Positions 46,659 through 55,180 of a stretch of 64,000 nucleotides of DNA are shown here, one piece after another. The notes beneath the pieces were generated by a model. The model was not told where the DNA came from. It saw only the letters and a list, made by a program, of their open reading frames with translations, and did not search any database. Position 1 is the stretch's first letter, and each line of letters starts with the position of its first letter. The DNA is taken from NCBI RefSeq assembly GCF_020991005.1, contig NZ_JAJLLW010000001.1, positions 434,001 to 498,000 of the forward strand, in the 5' to 3' direction. Position numbers and translations under genes: made by a program. Origin of the DNA: Halomonas sp. CUBES01 (lineage in GTDB: Bacteria; Pseudomonadota; Gammaproteobacteria; Pseudomonadales; Halomonadaceae).

Positions 46659-47837
46659 ATGCTGACTCAAGACCAAGAAGCGTTAATCGCCGCCACCGCC
46701 CCCGTCGTGGCGGAACACCTGAACACTATTACCCAGCGTTTTTACCCGCTGATGTTCGAGCGCTACCCCAGCGTGAAGCCGCTTTTCAATCAGGTTCACC
46801 AGCAAAACGGCGCCCAGCCGCGGGCGCTGGCGGGGGCGGTGTTGGCCTACGTGGGGATTCGTCAGGATCCGGTCAAGGCTCGCGAAACGCTGGAAACGGT
46901 CGTCAACAAGCACGTGTCGCTGGGTATCCTGCCCGAGCAGTATCCGATTGTGGGCGAGTGCCTGATGATGGCGATTGGCGAGGTGTTGGGTGATGCGCTG
47001 ACGCCGGAGATTGCCGACGCCTGGGGCGCGCTGTATCAGGAACTGGCCGACCTGCTGATCGACCTGGAAGAAAACCGCTACCAGGAATTTGAGCAGCGCG
47101 AGGGCGGCTGGCGCGGTACCCGGCGCTTCCACGTGGCGGCGAGTCAGCAGGAAAGCGCGGTGATTCGCTCGTTCATCCTCGAGCCCGAAGACGGTGGCCC
47201 CGTGGCGGCGCATGCCCCTGGTCAGTACATCGGCGTCAAGGTGACCATCGACGGCGAGCCGGTGCATCGTCACTACAGCCTGTCGGCAACGCCCAACGGC
47301 CGCGCTTACCGGGTGTCGATCAAGCGCGAGAACGACGGTCGCGTCAGTCGTTATTTCCACGACCAGTTGGCCAATGGCGGGGTGGTCGAGCTACTCCCCC
47401 CGGCGGGCGAGATGACGCTGGTACCCGGCGAAGCCCCGCTGATGTTGATCAGCGGCGGCGTGGGTCAGACCCCGCTGCTGCCGATGGCCAAGCAGGCGCT
47501 TGGCCAGGGCCGCCGGGTGGTGTATCTGCACGCGGCACAAACCCCCGAGCACTGGGCCTTTGCCGATGAACTACGTGCGCTTGAAAAAGCCTATCCGTTA
47601 CAGTTCACGCTGGTGACCGTGTTTGAGCAAAGCGACGCCGGCGACCATCAAGGGCGTCTTAACCAGGCACTGCTGGCCGACTATTTACCCGAAGGTGCGC
47701 ACTGCTACTTCGTTGGTCCCCATGGCATGATGGAAGCCGTCGAGCAGTCGCTGAAGCAGCTGGGCGTGGCGGATTCGCATCGCCACTACGAGCACTTTGG
47801 TCCTGCCATGCCCCTCAACGCGGTCAGCGCTGCCTAA
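46659..47837 (+). CDS. hmp: Flavohemoprotein nitric oxide dioxygenase Hmp
   Basis: Converts nitric oxide to nitrate using oxygen and NAD(P)H, 392 residues. Residues ~1-140 are the globin domain, with the heme histidine probably in NKHVSLGILPEQYP. The FAD domain carries HRHYSLSATPN and the NAD domain LISGGVGQTPLLPM and CYFVGPHGMM. ATG 46659 has GAGG upstream. Its stop overlaps the convergent pxpC stop by four bases (47834-47837). Confidence 0.96.
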   Translation: MLTQDQEALIAATAPVVAEHLNTITQRFYPLMFERYPSVKPLFNQVHQQNGAQPRALAGAVLAYVGIRQDPVKARETLETVVNKHVSLGILPEQYPIVGECLMMAIGEVLGDALTPEIADAWGALYQELADLLIDLEENRYQEFEQREGGWRGTRRFHVAASQQESAVIRSFILEPEDGGPVAAHAPGQYIGVKVTIDGEPVHRHYSLSATPNGRAYRVSIKRENDGRVSRYFHDQLANGGVVELLPPAGEMTLVPGEAPLMLISGGVGQTPLLPMAKQALGQGRRVVYLHAAQTPEHWAFADELRALEKAYPLQFTLVTVFEQSDAGDHQGRLNQALLADYLPEGAHCYFVGPHGMMEAVEQSLKQLGVADSHRHYEHFGPAMPLNAVSAA

Positions 47838-48769
47838 GCGGTCGCCCACTTGGCATGTTGCCGACGATAGTCGGCCTGGGCGTGGCTGACGCTGACCGGC
47901 GTCAGCCACACCTCGGTACCGGGCAGGCACTGGGCCAGCGCCGCACAGGCGGACGGCGTCAACGCCCCCAGGCGCGGGTAGCCGCCGATGGTCTGGCGAT
48001 CGTTCATCAACACAATGGGCTGACCGTCCGGGGGTACCTGCACCGCCCCCAGCGGTATGCCTTCCGAAATGATGCCGCTCAGCGTGCCGCTGAGCACCGG
48101 GCCGGTTAACCGCACCCCCATGCGGTCGGCGCGGTTATCGACCTGCCAGGGCGTGTTGAACGCCTGATAAAGGCTGCGGCCGGAAAAACTCGACGCCTGG
48201 GATCCAAGGACCATGGGCAGGCGACAGCTGGACGTCGGCATTACTGGCCCAGCCCCCTCAGGCAGCGTGCGTGAGGAGCGGTCGTTGCCCTGCCAGGTTA
48301 AATATTGCCCTGCTTTAAGTGGCTGGCCGTCCTCCTCGAGGCCGCCCAGCTGTTCGCGAGCGGTACAGGCGCGGCTGCCCAGCACCTCGGGGGCGTTGAG
48401 CCCGCCGGGAAACGCCAGATAGGCACGCAAACCGTGACGCGGCTGCTGAAACACCAGCTGCTGCCCTGAACGCAGGGTAAAGCTGGCGTTCGGCGCCAAC
48501 GGTTGACCGTCCACCGTCGCCGCGAGGTCGGCACCGGTGAGGGCCAGCCGAACGTCGCCGTGGGCGACGAGCGTCAGACCACCGCCCATGACGATTTCCA
48601 GCGTCGCGCTGTTCAGCGGGTTGCTCAGTAGCCAGTTGGCCCAGTAAAACGCGATCCAGTCGGCAGCGCCGCCCTGGGTGACACCCAGATGACCCACGCC
48701 AAAGCGTCCTGCGTCTTGAACCAATGCCAGCGGTCCTGCCTTTTTTACCACTAATCCTGCCTGGCTCAC
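47834..48769 (-). CDS. pxpC: 5-oxoprolinase subunit PxpC (biotin-dependent carboxyltransferase-like)
   Basis: KipA/AHS2-family subunit of the prokaryotic ATP-dependent 5-oxoprolinase, 311 residues, hydrolysing pyroglutamate to glutamate. Family blocks are LALVQDAGRFGVGHLGVTQGGAADW at the start and VDNRADRMGVRLTGP in the middle. It overlaps pxpB by four bases (ATGA-type) and is last in the pxpABC operon. Confidence 0.93.
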   Translation of the reverse strand: MSQAGLVVKKAGPLALVQDAGRFGVGHLGVTQGGAADWIAFYWANWLLSNPLNSATLEIVMGGGLTLVAHGDVRLALTGADLAATVDGQPLAPNASFTLRSGQQLVFQQPRHGLRAYLAFPGGLNAPEVLGSRACTAREQLGGLEEDGQPLKAGQYLTWQGNDRSSRTLPEGAGPVMPTSSCRLPMVLGSQASSFSGRSLYQAFNTPWQVDNRADRMGVRLTGPVLSGTLSGIISEGIPLGAVQVPPDGQPIVLMNDRQTIGGYPRLGALTPSACAALAQCLPGTEVWLTPVSVSHAQADYRRQHAKWATA

Positions 48770-49470
48770 GAGCGTTCCTCCATCGGCGTGGTATCGCCAC
48801 CCTGGGCCTCAAACTCGGCGCGGGAAATCGACGTAAAGCGCACGCTGTCGCCTGGACGCAATAGCGGTTCCCCGCGTTTGGCGTGCTCAAACAGCGGCAC
48901 CGCCGTGCGTCCCAGCAGGTTCCAGCCACCGGGTGAGGGCAGTGGGTAAATCGCCGTCTGGCGATCCGCGATGCCCACGCTACCGGCGGCGACATGGCGT
49001 CTCGGGGTTGTCAGGCGCGGCGTGGCGATGGCGTCATCGACCAGCCCCATGAACCCGTACCCCGGCGCAAATCCCAGGGCAAACACGCAGTATTCGTCCC
49101 GGCAGTGCCGGTCGATAAGCTCGGCGATGCTGAGACCGGCGCGCTCGGCCACCCGCGAAAGGTCGGGTCCGACGCTTTCGTCATACCACACGGGAATCTC
49201 ATGTCGCTGGCCTTGCCGGGTATCGGCGGGGGTGAGGTCTGTCAGGGCATGGTGGATCCGCGCCTGGGCTTCGATATGGCTCAACTTGCGGGCATCATAG
49301 TGCAGCAGCAGGGTGGTATAGGACGGCACCAGGTCAATCAGCGCGTCGCCAAAGGCCTCGCGAAGTGCCTGGTCTGCCGCCAAGACCCAGGCCATGTTGG
49401 CGACATCGATGGTGTCGAACAAACGCACCATCAAGGCTTCCATCCCGGCGGTTTCGATACGCAGCTTCAC
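48766..49470 (-). CDS. pxpB: 5-oxoprolinase subunit PxpB
   Basis: KipI/AHS1-family subunit, 234 residues. Recognised by [32 protein letters not shown] and [16 protein letters not shown], all conserved in the family. GTG 49470 is chosen because it overlaps the pxpA stop (GTGA), implying coupled translation. Longer upstream in-frame starts read through pxpA. Confidence 0.92.
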   Translation of the reverse strand: MKLRIETAGMEALMVRLFDTIDVANMAWVLAADQALREAFGDALIDLVPSYTTLLLHYDARKLSHIEAQARIHHALTDLTPADTRQGQRHEIPVWYDESVGPDLSRVAERAGLSIAELIDRHCRDEYCVFALGFAPGYGFMGLVDDAIATPRLTTPRRHVAAGSVGIADRQTAIYPLPSPGGWNLLGRTAVPLFEHAKRGEPLLRPGDSVRFTSISRAEFEAQGGDTTPMEERS

Positions 49471-50219
49471 GCTGACTCCAGCGCGTTGAATGCTTCGCGA
49501 ATGGCGCGTACGGCGGCCACCGATTCGGGGTTGTCGCCGTGAACGCAAAGCGTGTCGCAAGGCAGCGACAGGGCAGTGCCATCCAAAGCGGTGAGTGACT
49601 CGCCTTTAGCCAGCATGACCGCCTGGTCAACGATGGTCGCCTGGTCGTGATGGACGGCGTCGGGCAGTCGCCGCGACGCCAGATGGCCGTTGGCTTCATA
49701 GGCCCGGTCGGCAAAGGTCTCGAACCACAGGATGACCCTCAGCTTGGCGGCTAACTCGCGGTGCGGCTCGGGGTTGGCAGTGGCCATGATCATGAGCGGC
49801 AGGCCGGGATCATAGGCATGCACTGCGCGCATCACGCCTTCAAGCAGTTCAGGGTTGGCGGCCATGTCGTTGTACATGGCGCCGTGGGGTTTGACGTAGC
49901 TCAATTGGGTGCCCTCTGCCTGGCAGATGCCCGCCAGGGCGCCCATTTGATAGAGCACCATATCCTCGACTTCGCCGGGCGAACAGGCCATGGAGCGTCG
50001 GCCAAACCCCATCAAATCCGGGTAGCCCGGGTGCGCGCCGATGCGCACCTTGTGCTTGGCCGCCAGCCTGACCGTTCGGCGCATGACGTGCGGGTCGGAG
50101 GCATGGTAGCCGCAGGCTATGTTGGCGCAGTCAACAAAGGGCATCACTTCGTCGTCCAGGCCAATCGACCAGTTGCCAAAGCTCTCGCCCATATCGCAGT
50201 TGAGCAGCGGAAGGGTCAT
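49467..50219 (-). CDS. pxpA: 5-oxoprolinase subunit PxpA (LamB/YcsF family)
   Basis: First gene of the pxpABC operon, 250 residues. The start [13 protein letters not shown] and later [17 protein letters not shown] and [13 protein letters not shown] are diagnostic of LamB/YcsF. AGGAGG lies just before the ATG. The divergent TRAP transporter starts 279 bases away. Confidence 0.94.
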   Translation of the reverse strand: MTLPLLNCDMGESFGNWSIGLDDEVMPFVDCANIACGYHASDPHVMRRTVRLAAKHKVRIGAHPGYPDLMGFGRRSMACSPGEVEDMVLYQMGALAGICQAEGTQLSYVKPHGAMYNDMAANPELLEGVMRAVHAYDPGLPLMIMATANPEPHRELAAKLRVILWFETFADRAYEANGHLASRRLPDAVHHDQATIVDQAVMLAKGESLTALDGTALSLPCDTLCVHGDNPESVAAVRAIREAFNALESA

Positions 50220-50367
50220 GGGGCCTCCTGTTTGTTATCCAAGCGCCAGTCGAGCGACGAATCGTTGTGCCAGCCAATCTTTATTCACTATATGGACGGG
50301 TAGCCGTCACTGCCAGCCGTTTTTGGCGTCGCCAAGGGTATCGTGCTGTTGTGCCGTGGAAAAAGGG

Positions 50368-50396
50368 TTGACGCTTCAGCAAGGTAAGATTATCAA
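50368..50396 (+). promoter_or_regulatory. Possible sigma-70 promoter for the TRAP operon
   Basis: TTGACG at 50368-50373 and TATCAA at 50391-50396 with a 17-base spacer, about 100 bases before the DctP-like start. This is a consensus match by eye only. Confidence 0.4.
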
Positions 50397-50498
50397 CGAC
50401 ACTACGCTATAGGCTTAAAGGTGATGAAAAAGCACCGCCTACGTCAAGCTCGCCACCACACGGCACGACACCACCATACTGACAAGAGGGCTTCTATT

Positions 50499-51482
50499 AT
50501 GCGTATCCGTATTGCCACGCCACTGCTTCTGGCGACAGCGTGCAGCGTCGCTGCCACCGCCCAGGCCGCCGAGTGGACCATGGCCACGCCGTATGGCGAT
50601 GCCAGTTTTCATACCCAGAATACCAAGCAGTTTGCCGAAGACGTTGCCGAGGCAACGGATGGAGACCTGACCATCAACGTGCAAAGCGGTGGTGCCCTTG
50701 TGTCTCACGGCGAGATCAAGCCGTCGGTACGCCGTGGCACCATTGCCGCGGGGGAGATATTCCTCTCGGTACTCTCCAATGAAAACCCGATTTTTGAGGT
50801 GGATACCCTACCCGGTGTGGCCGGAGGCTATGAAGAGGCCTATGCGCTTTGGGAAGCCACCAAGCCAATCATCAGTGACCTCTTTGAGGAAGAAGGCCTG
50901 ATCCCGCTTTACGCCGTTCCCTGGCCGGCTCAGGGTATTTACACCGCTGAAGAACTGACTGACCCGGATCAGTTTGACGGCTTGCGCGTGCGGGCGCCCA
51001 ATATCAATACCCAGCGGTTTATTGAAAACCTGGGGGGCAGCCCGACGGAGACGGAAGAGTCCGATATCCCCACGGCGTTCAGCACCGGCCGCGTGGATGC
51101 CATGATCACCTCGAGTTCTACGGGCAATTCGATGGCTGCCTGGGATTACGTCTCGCATTACACCGATGCCAACCTCTGGCTGCCCAAGAATATCGTCTTT
51201 ATCAATCAGCGCAGCTTTGACCAGTTGGACGACGACACCCAGGATGCCTTGATGGAAGCGGCCGAGAAAGCCGAAGAGCGCGGCTGGGAAATGAGCCGTG
51301 AAGATAACCAGGAAAGCCTGGCGATACTCAAAGAAAACGGCATCACCGTTTCCGAACCCAACGAGGATGTGGGGGAGGCGCTGCAACAAGCGGGTGATGA
51401 ACTGTTTGCCGATTGGGAATCCCGGGCTGACGATCAAGCCAAGGAAGCGCTGCAGTCGTACCGTGATCAACTTGAGGATTGA
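50499..51482 (+). CDS. TRAP transporter substrate-binding protein (DctP family)
   Basis: Periplasmic binding protein of a tripartite transporter, 327 residues. The signal peptide (RIATPLLLATACSVAATAQA) ends before AEWTMATPYGD. The arginine in LRVRAPN is the residue that usually binds carboxylate ligands in DctP proteins. The ATG at 50499 is preferred to 50421 because it starts the signal peptide and follows GAGGG. Divergent pxpABC suggests 5-oxoproline or a related acid as ligand. Confidence 0.9.
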   Translation: MRIRIATPLLLATACSVAATAQAAEWTMATPYGDASFHTQNTKQFAEDVAEATDGDLTINVQSGGALVSHGEIKPSVRRGTIAAGEIFLSVLSNENPIFEVDTLPGVAGGYEEAYALWEATKPIISDLFEEEGLIPLYAVPWPAQGIYTAEELTDPDQFDGLRVRAPNINTQRFIENLGGSPTETEESDIPTAFSTGRVDAMITSSSTGNSMAAWDYVSHYTDANLWLPKNIVFINQRSFDQLDDDTQDALMEAAEKAEERGWEMSREDNQESLAILKENGITVSEPNEDVGEALQQAGDELFADWESRADDQAKEALQSYRDQLED

Positions 51483-51539
51483 TGACCTGTGTTGAGCGGC
51501 GCAGATACTGCGCCGCTTTGCGCGCAAGAGGCCAAACCG

Positions 51540-52103
51540 ATGACGTTCAAATTCGATAAGCTTTATCGCCTGGGTGCCTGGGGCGCTGCGCTTTGCATGA
51601 TCGCGATTTGCGCGCTGGTCTCGACCCAGGTGTTTTCTCGGTTGGTCGATGCGCTACTGGTCATGGTCGGTAGCGCGCGACTAAACATCAGCATCACCGG
51701 CGTCTCTGAAATGGCATCTTATCTGCTGGTTGGTGCCACCTTTCTAGGCTTGGCGTATACCTTCGTCCACCACGCCCATATCCGGGTAACCTTGCTGATT
51801 ACCCGGCTTCCCTCGACGCTCCGAGTCTGGTTCGAGGTGTTTGGCTTGATGGTGGCGCTGACGCTTAGCCTGCTGCTCTGCTACGGGTTGATTGCGTTGA
51901 TCCGCGAAAGCATCGCCTATAACGATGTTTCCTCAGGCTTTTTGTCGATTCCGCTGTGGATTCCCCAAGCCGTGTTGGTGACCGGCATTGCCTTGCTGTG
52001 TTTGGCGCTGGGCGAGGCGCTGGTGATGGCGCTGCGCCTGGCATTCAAGGACCCATCACGTTTTCGCGAAGTCATGGCCAGCGAAGAAAACAACGACCCC
52101 TGA
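51540..52103 (+). CDS. TRAP transporter small permease (DctQ family)
   Basis: Small membrane subunit, 187 residues, with four predicted helices. Typical elements are SYLLVGATFLGLAYTFVHHAHIRVTLL in the middle. ATG 51540 has AAGAGG upstream. The large permease starts 19 bases after its stop. Confidence 0.88.
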   Translation: MTFKFDKLYRLGAWGAALCMIAICALVSTQVFSRLVDALLVMVGSARLNISITGVSEMASYLLVGATFLGLAYTFVHHAHIRVTLLITRLPSTLRVWFEVFGLMVALTLSLLLCYGLIALIRESIAYNDVSSGFLSIPLWIPQAVLVTGIALLCLALGEALVMALRLAFKDPSRFREVMASEENNDP

Positions 52104-52122
52104 ACCTTGTGGGAGATGCCCT

Positions 52123-53427
52123 GTGCTGCTACTTAGTGTCGTCACCATCCTGACCCTGCTGGTGCTGTTGGGCAGCGGCGTTTGGATTGCCTTTGCGTTG
52201 ATTGGCACCGCCTGGATAACGCTCTCCATGTTCAGTTCGTTTGAACCAGGCCCGGTGCTGGCGTCTGATTTTTGGGGGGCGAGTTACGGTTGGGATCTCA
52301 CCGCGCTGCCGATGTTCATCTGGATGGGCGAGATCCTGTTCCGCTCGGGGCTGGCCGATAACATGTTTCGTGGGCTTTCGCCCTGGTTAAACCGGTTCCC
52401 TGGGCGTTTGCTACACACCAATATCATCGGCAGTGGCATGTTCGCGGCGGTGTGTGGCTCGTCGGCGGCCACCTGTGCCACGGTGGGCAAGATGACCTTA
52501 CCGGAGCTGGAACGCCGGGGTTACGACCCGCAGATGGCGATTGGCACTCTGGCGAGTGCCTCGACACTGGGGTTGTTGATTCCTCCCTCCATCGTGCTGA
52601 TCGTCTATGGCGTCGTGACCGAGCAATCCATCTCGCGGCTGTTTATGGCAGGCATTGGCCCTGGCCTGATGATTCTTTCGATGTTCATGGGCTATCTGGT
52701 GCTTTGGTCGCTGCTCAAGGGCAACCGTGCCGGGCTGACCGGTAATGACGAGTCGGGAATGAGCTTTGCCGAAAAGCTGCGTAATACCTGGTCGCTGATC
52801 CCCATCCTGTTGTTGATTGGCGGGATTATCGTGTCGATCTACGGCGGCTTGGCGTCGCCCACCGAGGCGGCGGCGGTCGGGGTGGTGCTGTCGATGATCA
52901 TTGCGCGGTGTAATGGCCACTTCAACCGCGAAATATTTCACAGCTCGCTGTTCGCGGCGGTGCGCACGGCGTGCATGATCGCCTTCATCATTGCCGGGGC
53001 GTCATTTCTTACCTCGGCCATGGGCTTTACCCAGGTCCCGATGAAGCTGGCGCAAGCGATTGGGGAAATGGGCCTGTCGCCGACGATGCTGCTGATCGCG
53101 TTGACGGCGCTATTGCTGGTGATGGGCTGTTTTCTGGACGGGATTTCGCTGATTCTGCTGGTCACCTCGATTATCATGCCGCTGGTGTCCGCCGCCGGCT
53201 TCGACCTGATCTGGTTTGGCATCTACCTGGTGATTGTGGTCGAGATGTCGCAAATCACGCCGCCCGTGGGCTTTAATCTCTTCGTGATACAAGGTCTCAC
53301 CGGGAAGGATATCCTGACCATCACTAAAGCAACGCTGCCGTTCTTTCTGCTGATGCTGGTGGCGGTGGCCTTGATGCACCTGTTCCCCAACATTGCGCTG
53401 TATTTACCTTACGCGATGAACCGATAG
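52123..53427 (+). CDS. TRAP transporter large permease (DctM family)
   Basis: Large membrane subunit catalysing sodium-driven uptake, 434 residues, about 12 helices. Conserved blocks include PMFIWMGEILFRSGLADNMF, GSGMFAAVCGSSAATCATVGKM and LLIPPSIVLIVYGVV. The start is GTG 52123 with GGGAG upstream. It ends the operon; a stop-to-stop gap of 44 bases separates it from the HDOD-GGDEF gene, with no clear terminator. Confidence 0.92.
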   Translation: MLLLSVVTILTLLVLLGSGVWIAFALIGTAWITLSMFSSFEPGPVLASDFWGASYGWDLTALPMFIWMGEILFRSGLADNMFRGLSPWLNRFPGRLLHTNIIGSGMFAAVCGSSAATCATVGKMTLPELERRGYDPQMAIGTLASASTLGLLIPPSIVLIVYGVVTEQSISRLFMAGIGPGLMILSMFMGYLVLWSLLKGNRAGLTGNDESGMSFAEKLRNTWSLIPILLLIGGIIVSIYGGLASPTEAAAVGVVLSMIIARCNGHFNREIFHSSLFAAVRTACMIAFIIAGASFLTSAMGFTQVPMKLAQAIGEMGLSPTMLLIALTALLLVMGCFLDGISLILLVTSIIMPLVSAAGFDLIWFGIYLVIVVEMSQITPPVGFNLFVIQGLTGKDILTITKATLPFFLLMLVAVALMHLFPNIALYLPYAMNR

Positions 53428-53471
53428 CCTTGGGAGGCGGCGTCCATGGTCACTGCGGGTTCAGGCAGTGC

Positions 53472-55001
53472 CTAATGCCCGTACAGTGAGATGCCACCGC
53501 GGCCAGTGCGCTTGATGAAATACATGCTCTGGTCGGCGGCATCGATGAGTTCGCGGCCATTACTAAACCCGCCGTCGCTCAGGCAGGCGATGCCGATCGA
53601 CACCGATACGAAGAGCTCCCGCCCGTCGATCATTTCCATGGGCGTTTCCGCCAGGCGCTTGGCGATACGCTGGGCGAACCGCTGTGCGCCTTTGGCGGTC
53701 TCGCCGGGCAGAATGATCAGGAACTCTTCGCCGCCGTAACGGCCGGCGAGATCCCCTTCACGAGCCAGCGATCCCAACACATGACCGAAGCGCTCAAGCA
53801 CCCGGTCGCCGGTTTGGTGACCGAAGCGGTCGTTGAGTTTTTTGAAGTGGTCAAGGTCGATGAACACCACCGACATGGTGCGTTCCTCTTCCCGACAAAG
53901 CGCAAAGTGCAGGTGGAGCTGCTCTTCGAGCCAGGCGCGGTTGGCGAGCCCGGTGAGGGGATCCCGACGGCTGCGCTCTTCGAGCTCGGTCTGGCGTTGG
54001 CGCAGGCTCTCGATTTCCTGCTGCTGGGCGTCCAGGCGGGCGTTGAGCGACAGCGTCTGCTGGAAAAGCAGGTGTTGTGCCTGGGTAACCAACGCTTCAT
54101 GATCGTGCGAAAACGGCGTGGTAAGGTCGAACAGATCGGCCAGTGGCGGTAGCTGCCTCTCCACGCTGTTCAGCAGCTCGCTGAGCGAGATCGAAGAGGC
54201 GATGTCCACCGGTTCCAGCTTGCGGATCAGCACGGCAAGCAACTGGCTGGGGGTGGAGGACAGCCAGGCGTCGGCAATCAGCCCGGACAGGCGTAGGCAA
54301 AACCGGGGAATACCGTCCCGAGTGCTTATCTCGCCGTGGCTGTCGCTGATGGCCTGGGCCAGGGAGGCCGGTACTCCCCATCTCGCGGCGAGCCAGCCGC
54401 CTACCGATGGATGGTCGCAGCCAAAGCGCGTGTGTTCGCCATCGCTGATTTGCGAGTGGGAAAGCGGCATGGTGGTGTAGAGCTCCTGGGCATCACGGGG
54501 GTAAACCGCCATAAGGGCCAGCATGCCGATATCCTGCAGCAGCGCTGCGGTGAACACGAAGTTCGACTGGTCGGGGCAGAGCTGTTCGGCGAGATAGCGT
54601 GCTGCCAGCGCGGCGACGATGGAGCGCCCCCAGATACGTTGAATCTGGTCGTCCGCCTGACGGTCGCGCCAAAGGCTGAAGCTCATCACGGCGGCCAGCG
54701 TAGCATCCAGGCCAAGCCGTGAGGTGGCTTCCAGGCATGAATGCGTTTCGGTGTGATGGCGCGCATAAAAGGCGCTGTTGGCAAGCGAAATAAGCCTCAG
54801 CGTCAGCGCCGGGTCTCGCTCGATGGCATGGGCATAATCATTCAGGGTGGCGTCCGGGTACCCCGCGACTTCCAGCACGCGAATGGCCACCGTCGGCAGT
54901 GACGGCAGCGAGGCACACTGGGTCAAATCGCTCTGCAGAAAGTCCGGGAGTGTCGGTGTGGCCAATTGCTGTGTGTCATCGCTAATGATAATGCCCGTCA
55001 T
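53472..55001 (-). CDS. HDOD-GGDEF signalling protein, predicted diguanylate cyclase
   Basis: Cytoplasmic two-domain protein, 509 residues, with no transmembrane helix. Residues ~20-215 are an HDOD domain (LPTVAIRVLEVAGYPDATLNDYA). A coiled-coil linker at ~310-345 (LNARLDAQQQEIESLRQRQTELEERS) leads to a GGDEF domain with intact active site GGEEF at 423-427. An inhibitory-site RxxD (REGD) sits five residues before it. It should make c-di-GMP under product feedback. AAGGAG precedes the ATG. It is divergent from an EAL protein 179 bases away. Confidence 0.92.
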   Translation of the reverse strand: MTGIIISDDTQQLATPTLPDFLQSDLTQCASLPSLPTVAIRVLEVAGYPDATLNDYAHAIERDPALTLRLISLANSAFYARHHTETHSCLEATSRLGLDATLAAVMSFSLWRDRQADDQIQRIWGRSIVAALAARYLAEQLCPDQSNFVFTAALLQDIGMLALMAVYPRDAQELYTTMPLSHSQISDGEHTRFGCDHPSVGGWLAARWGVPASLAQAISDSHGEISTRDGIPRFCLRLSGLIADAWLSSTPSQLLAVLIRKLEPVDIASSISLSELLNSVERQLPPLADLFDLTTPFSHDHEALVTQAQHLLFQQTLSLNARLDAQQQEIESLRQRQTELEERSRRDPLTGLANRAWLEEQLHLHFALCREEERTMSVVFIDLDHFKKLNDRFGHQTGDRVLERFGHVLGSLAREGDLAGRYGGEEFLIILPGETAKGAQRFAQRIAKRLAETPMEMIDGRELFVSVSIGIACLSDGGFSNGRELIDAADQSMYFIKRTGRGGISLYGH

Positions 55002-55180
55002 GTCGGCTCCTTTTCTTCCTCCAGCTTAATAGCCCGGTTGCTTTTTTTCATCTTATATTGCTAGAGGTGGGGCTAATACCCTTGGTGGAGCTGTAGATGT
55101 CGACTAAGCGTTTATGGGTAGGTGCTTCACCGCCGGGGCACTTCCAGATAAGCTGAGTTAAAAGGACAGCGAGACAAGCC

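Noticed and set aside
47834..49470. Urea amidolyase/allophanate hydrolase annotation for the AHS1/AHS2 genes
   Set aside because: The adjacent LamB/YcsF gene and gene order define 5-oxoprolinase PxpABC, and there is no urea carboxylase gene.
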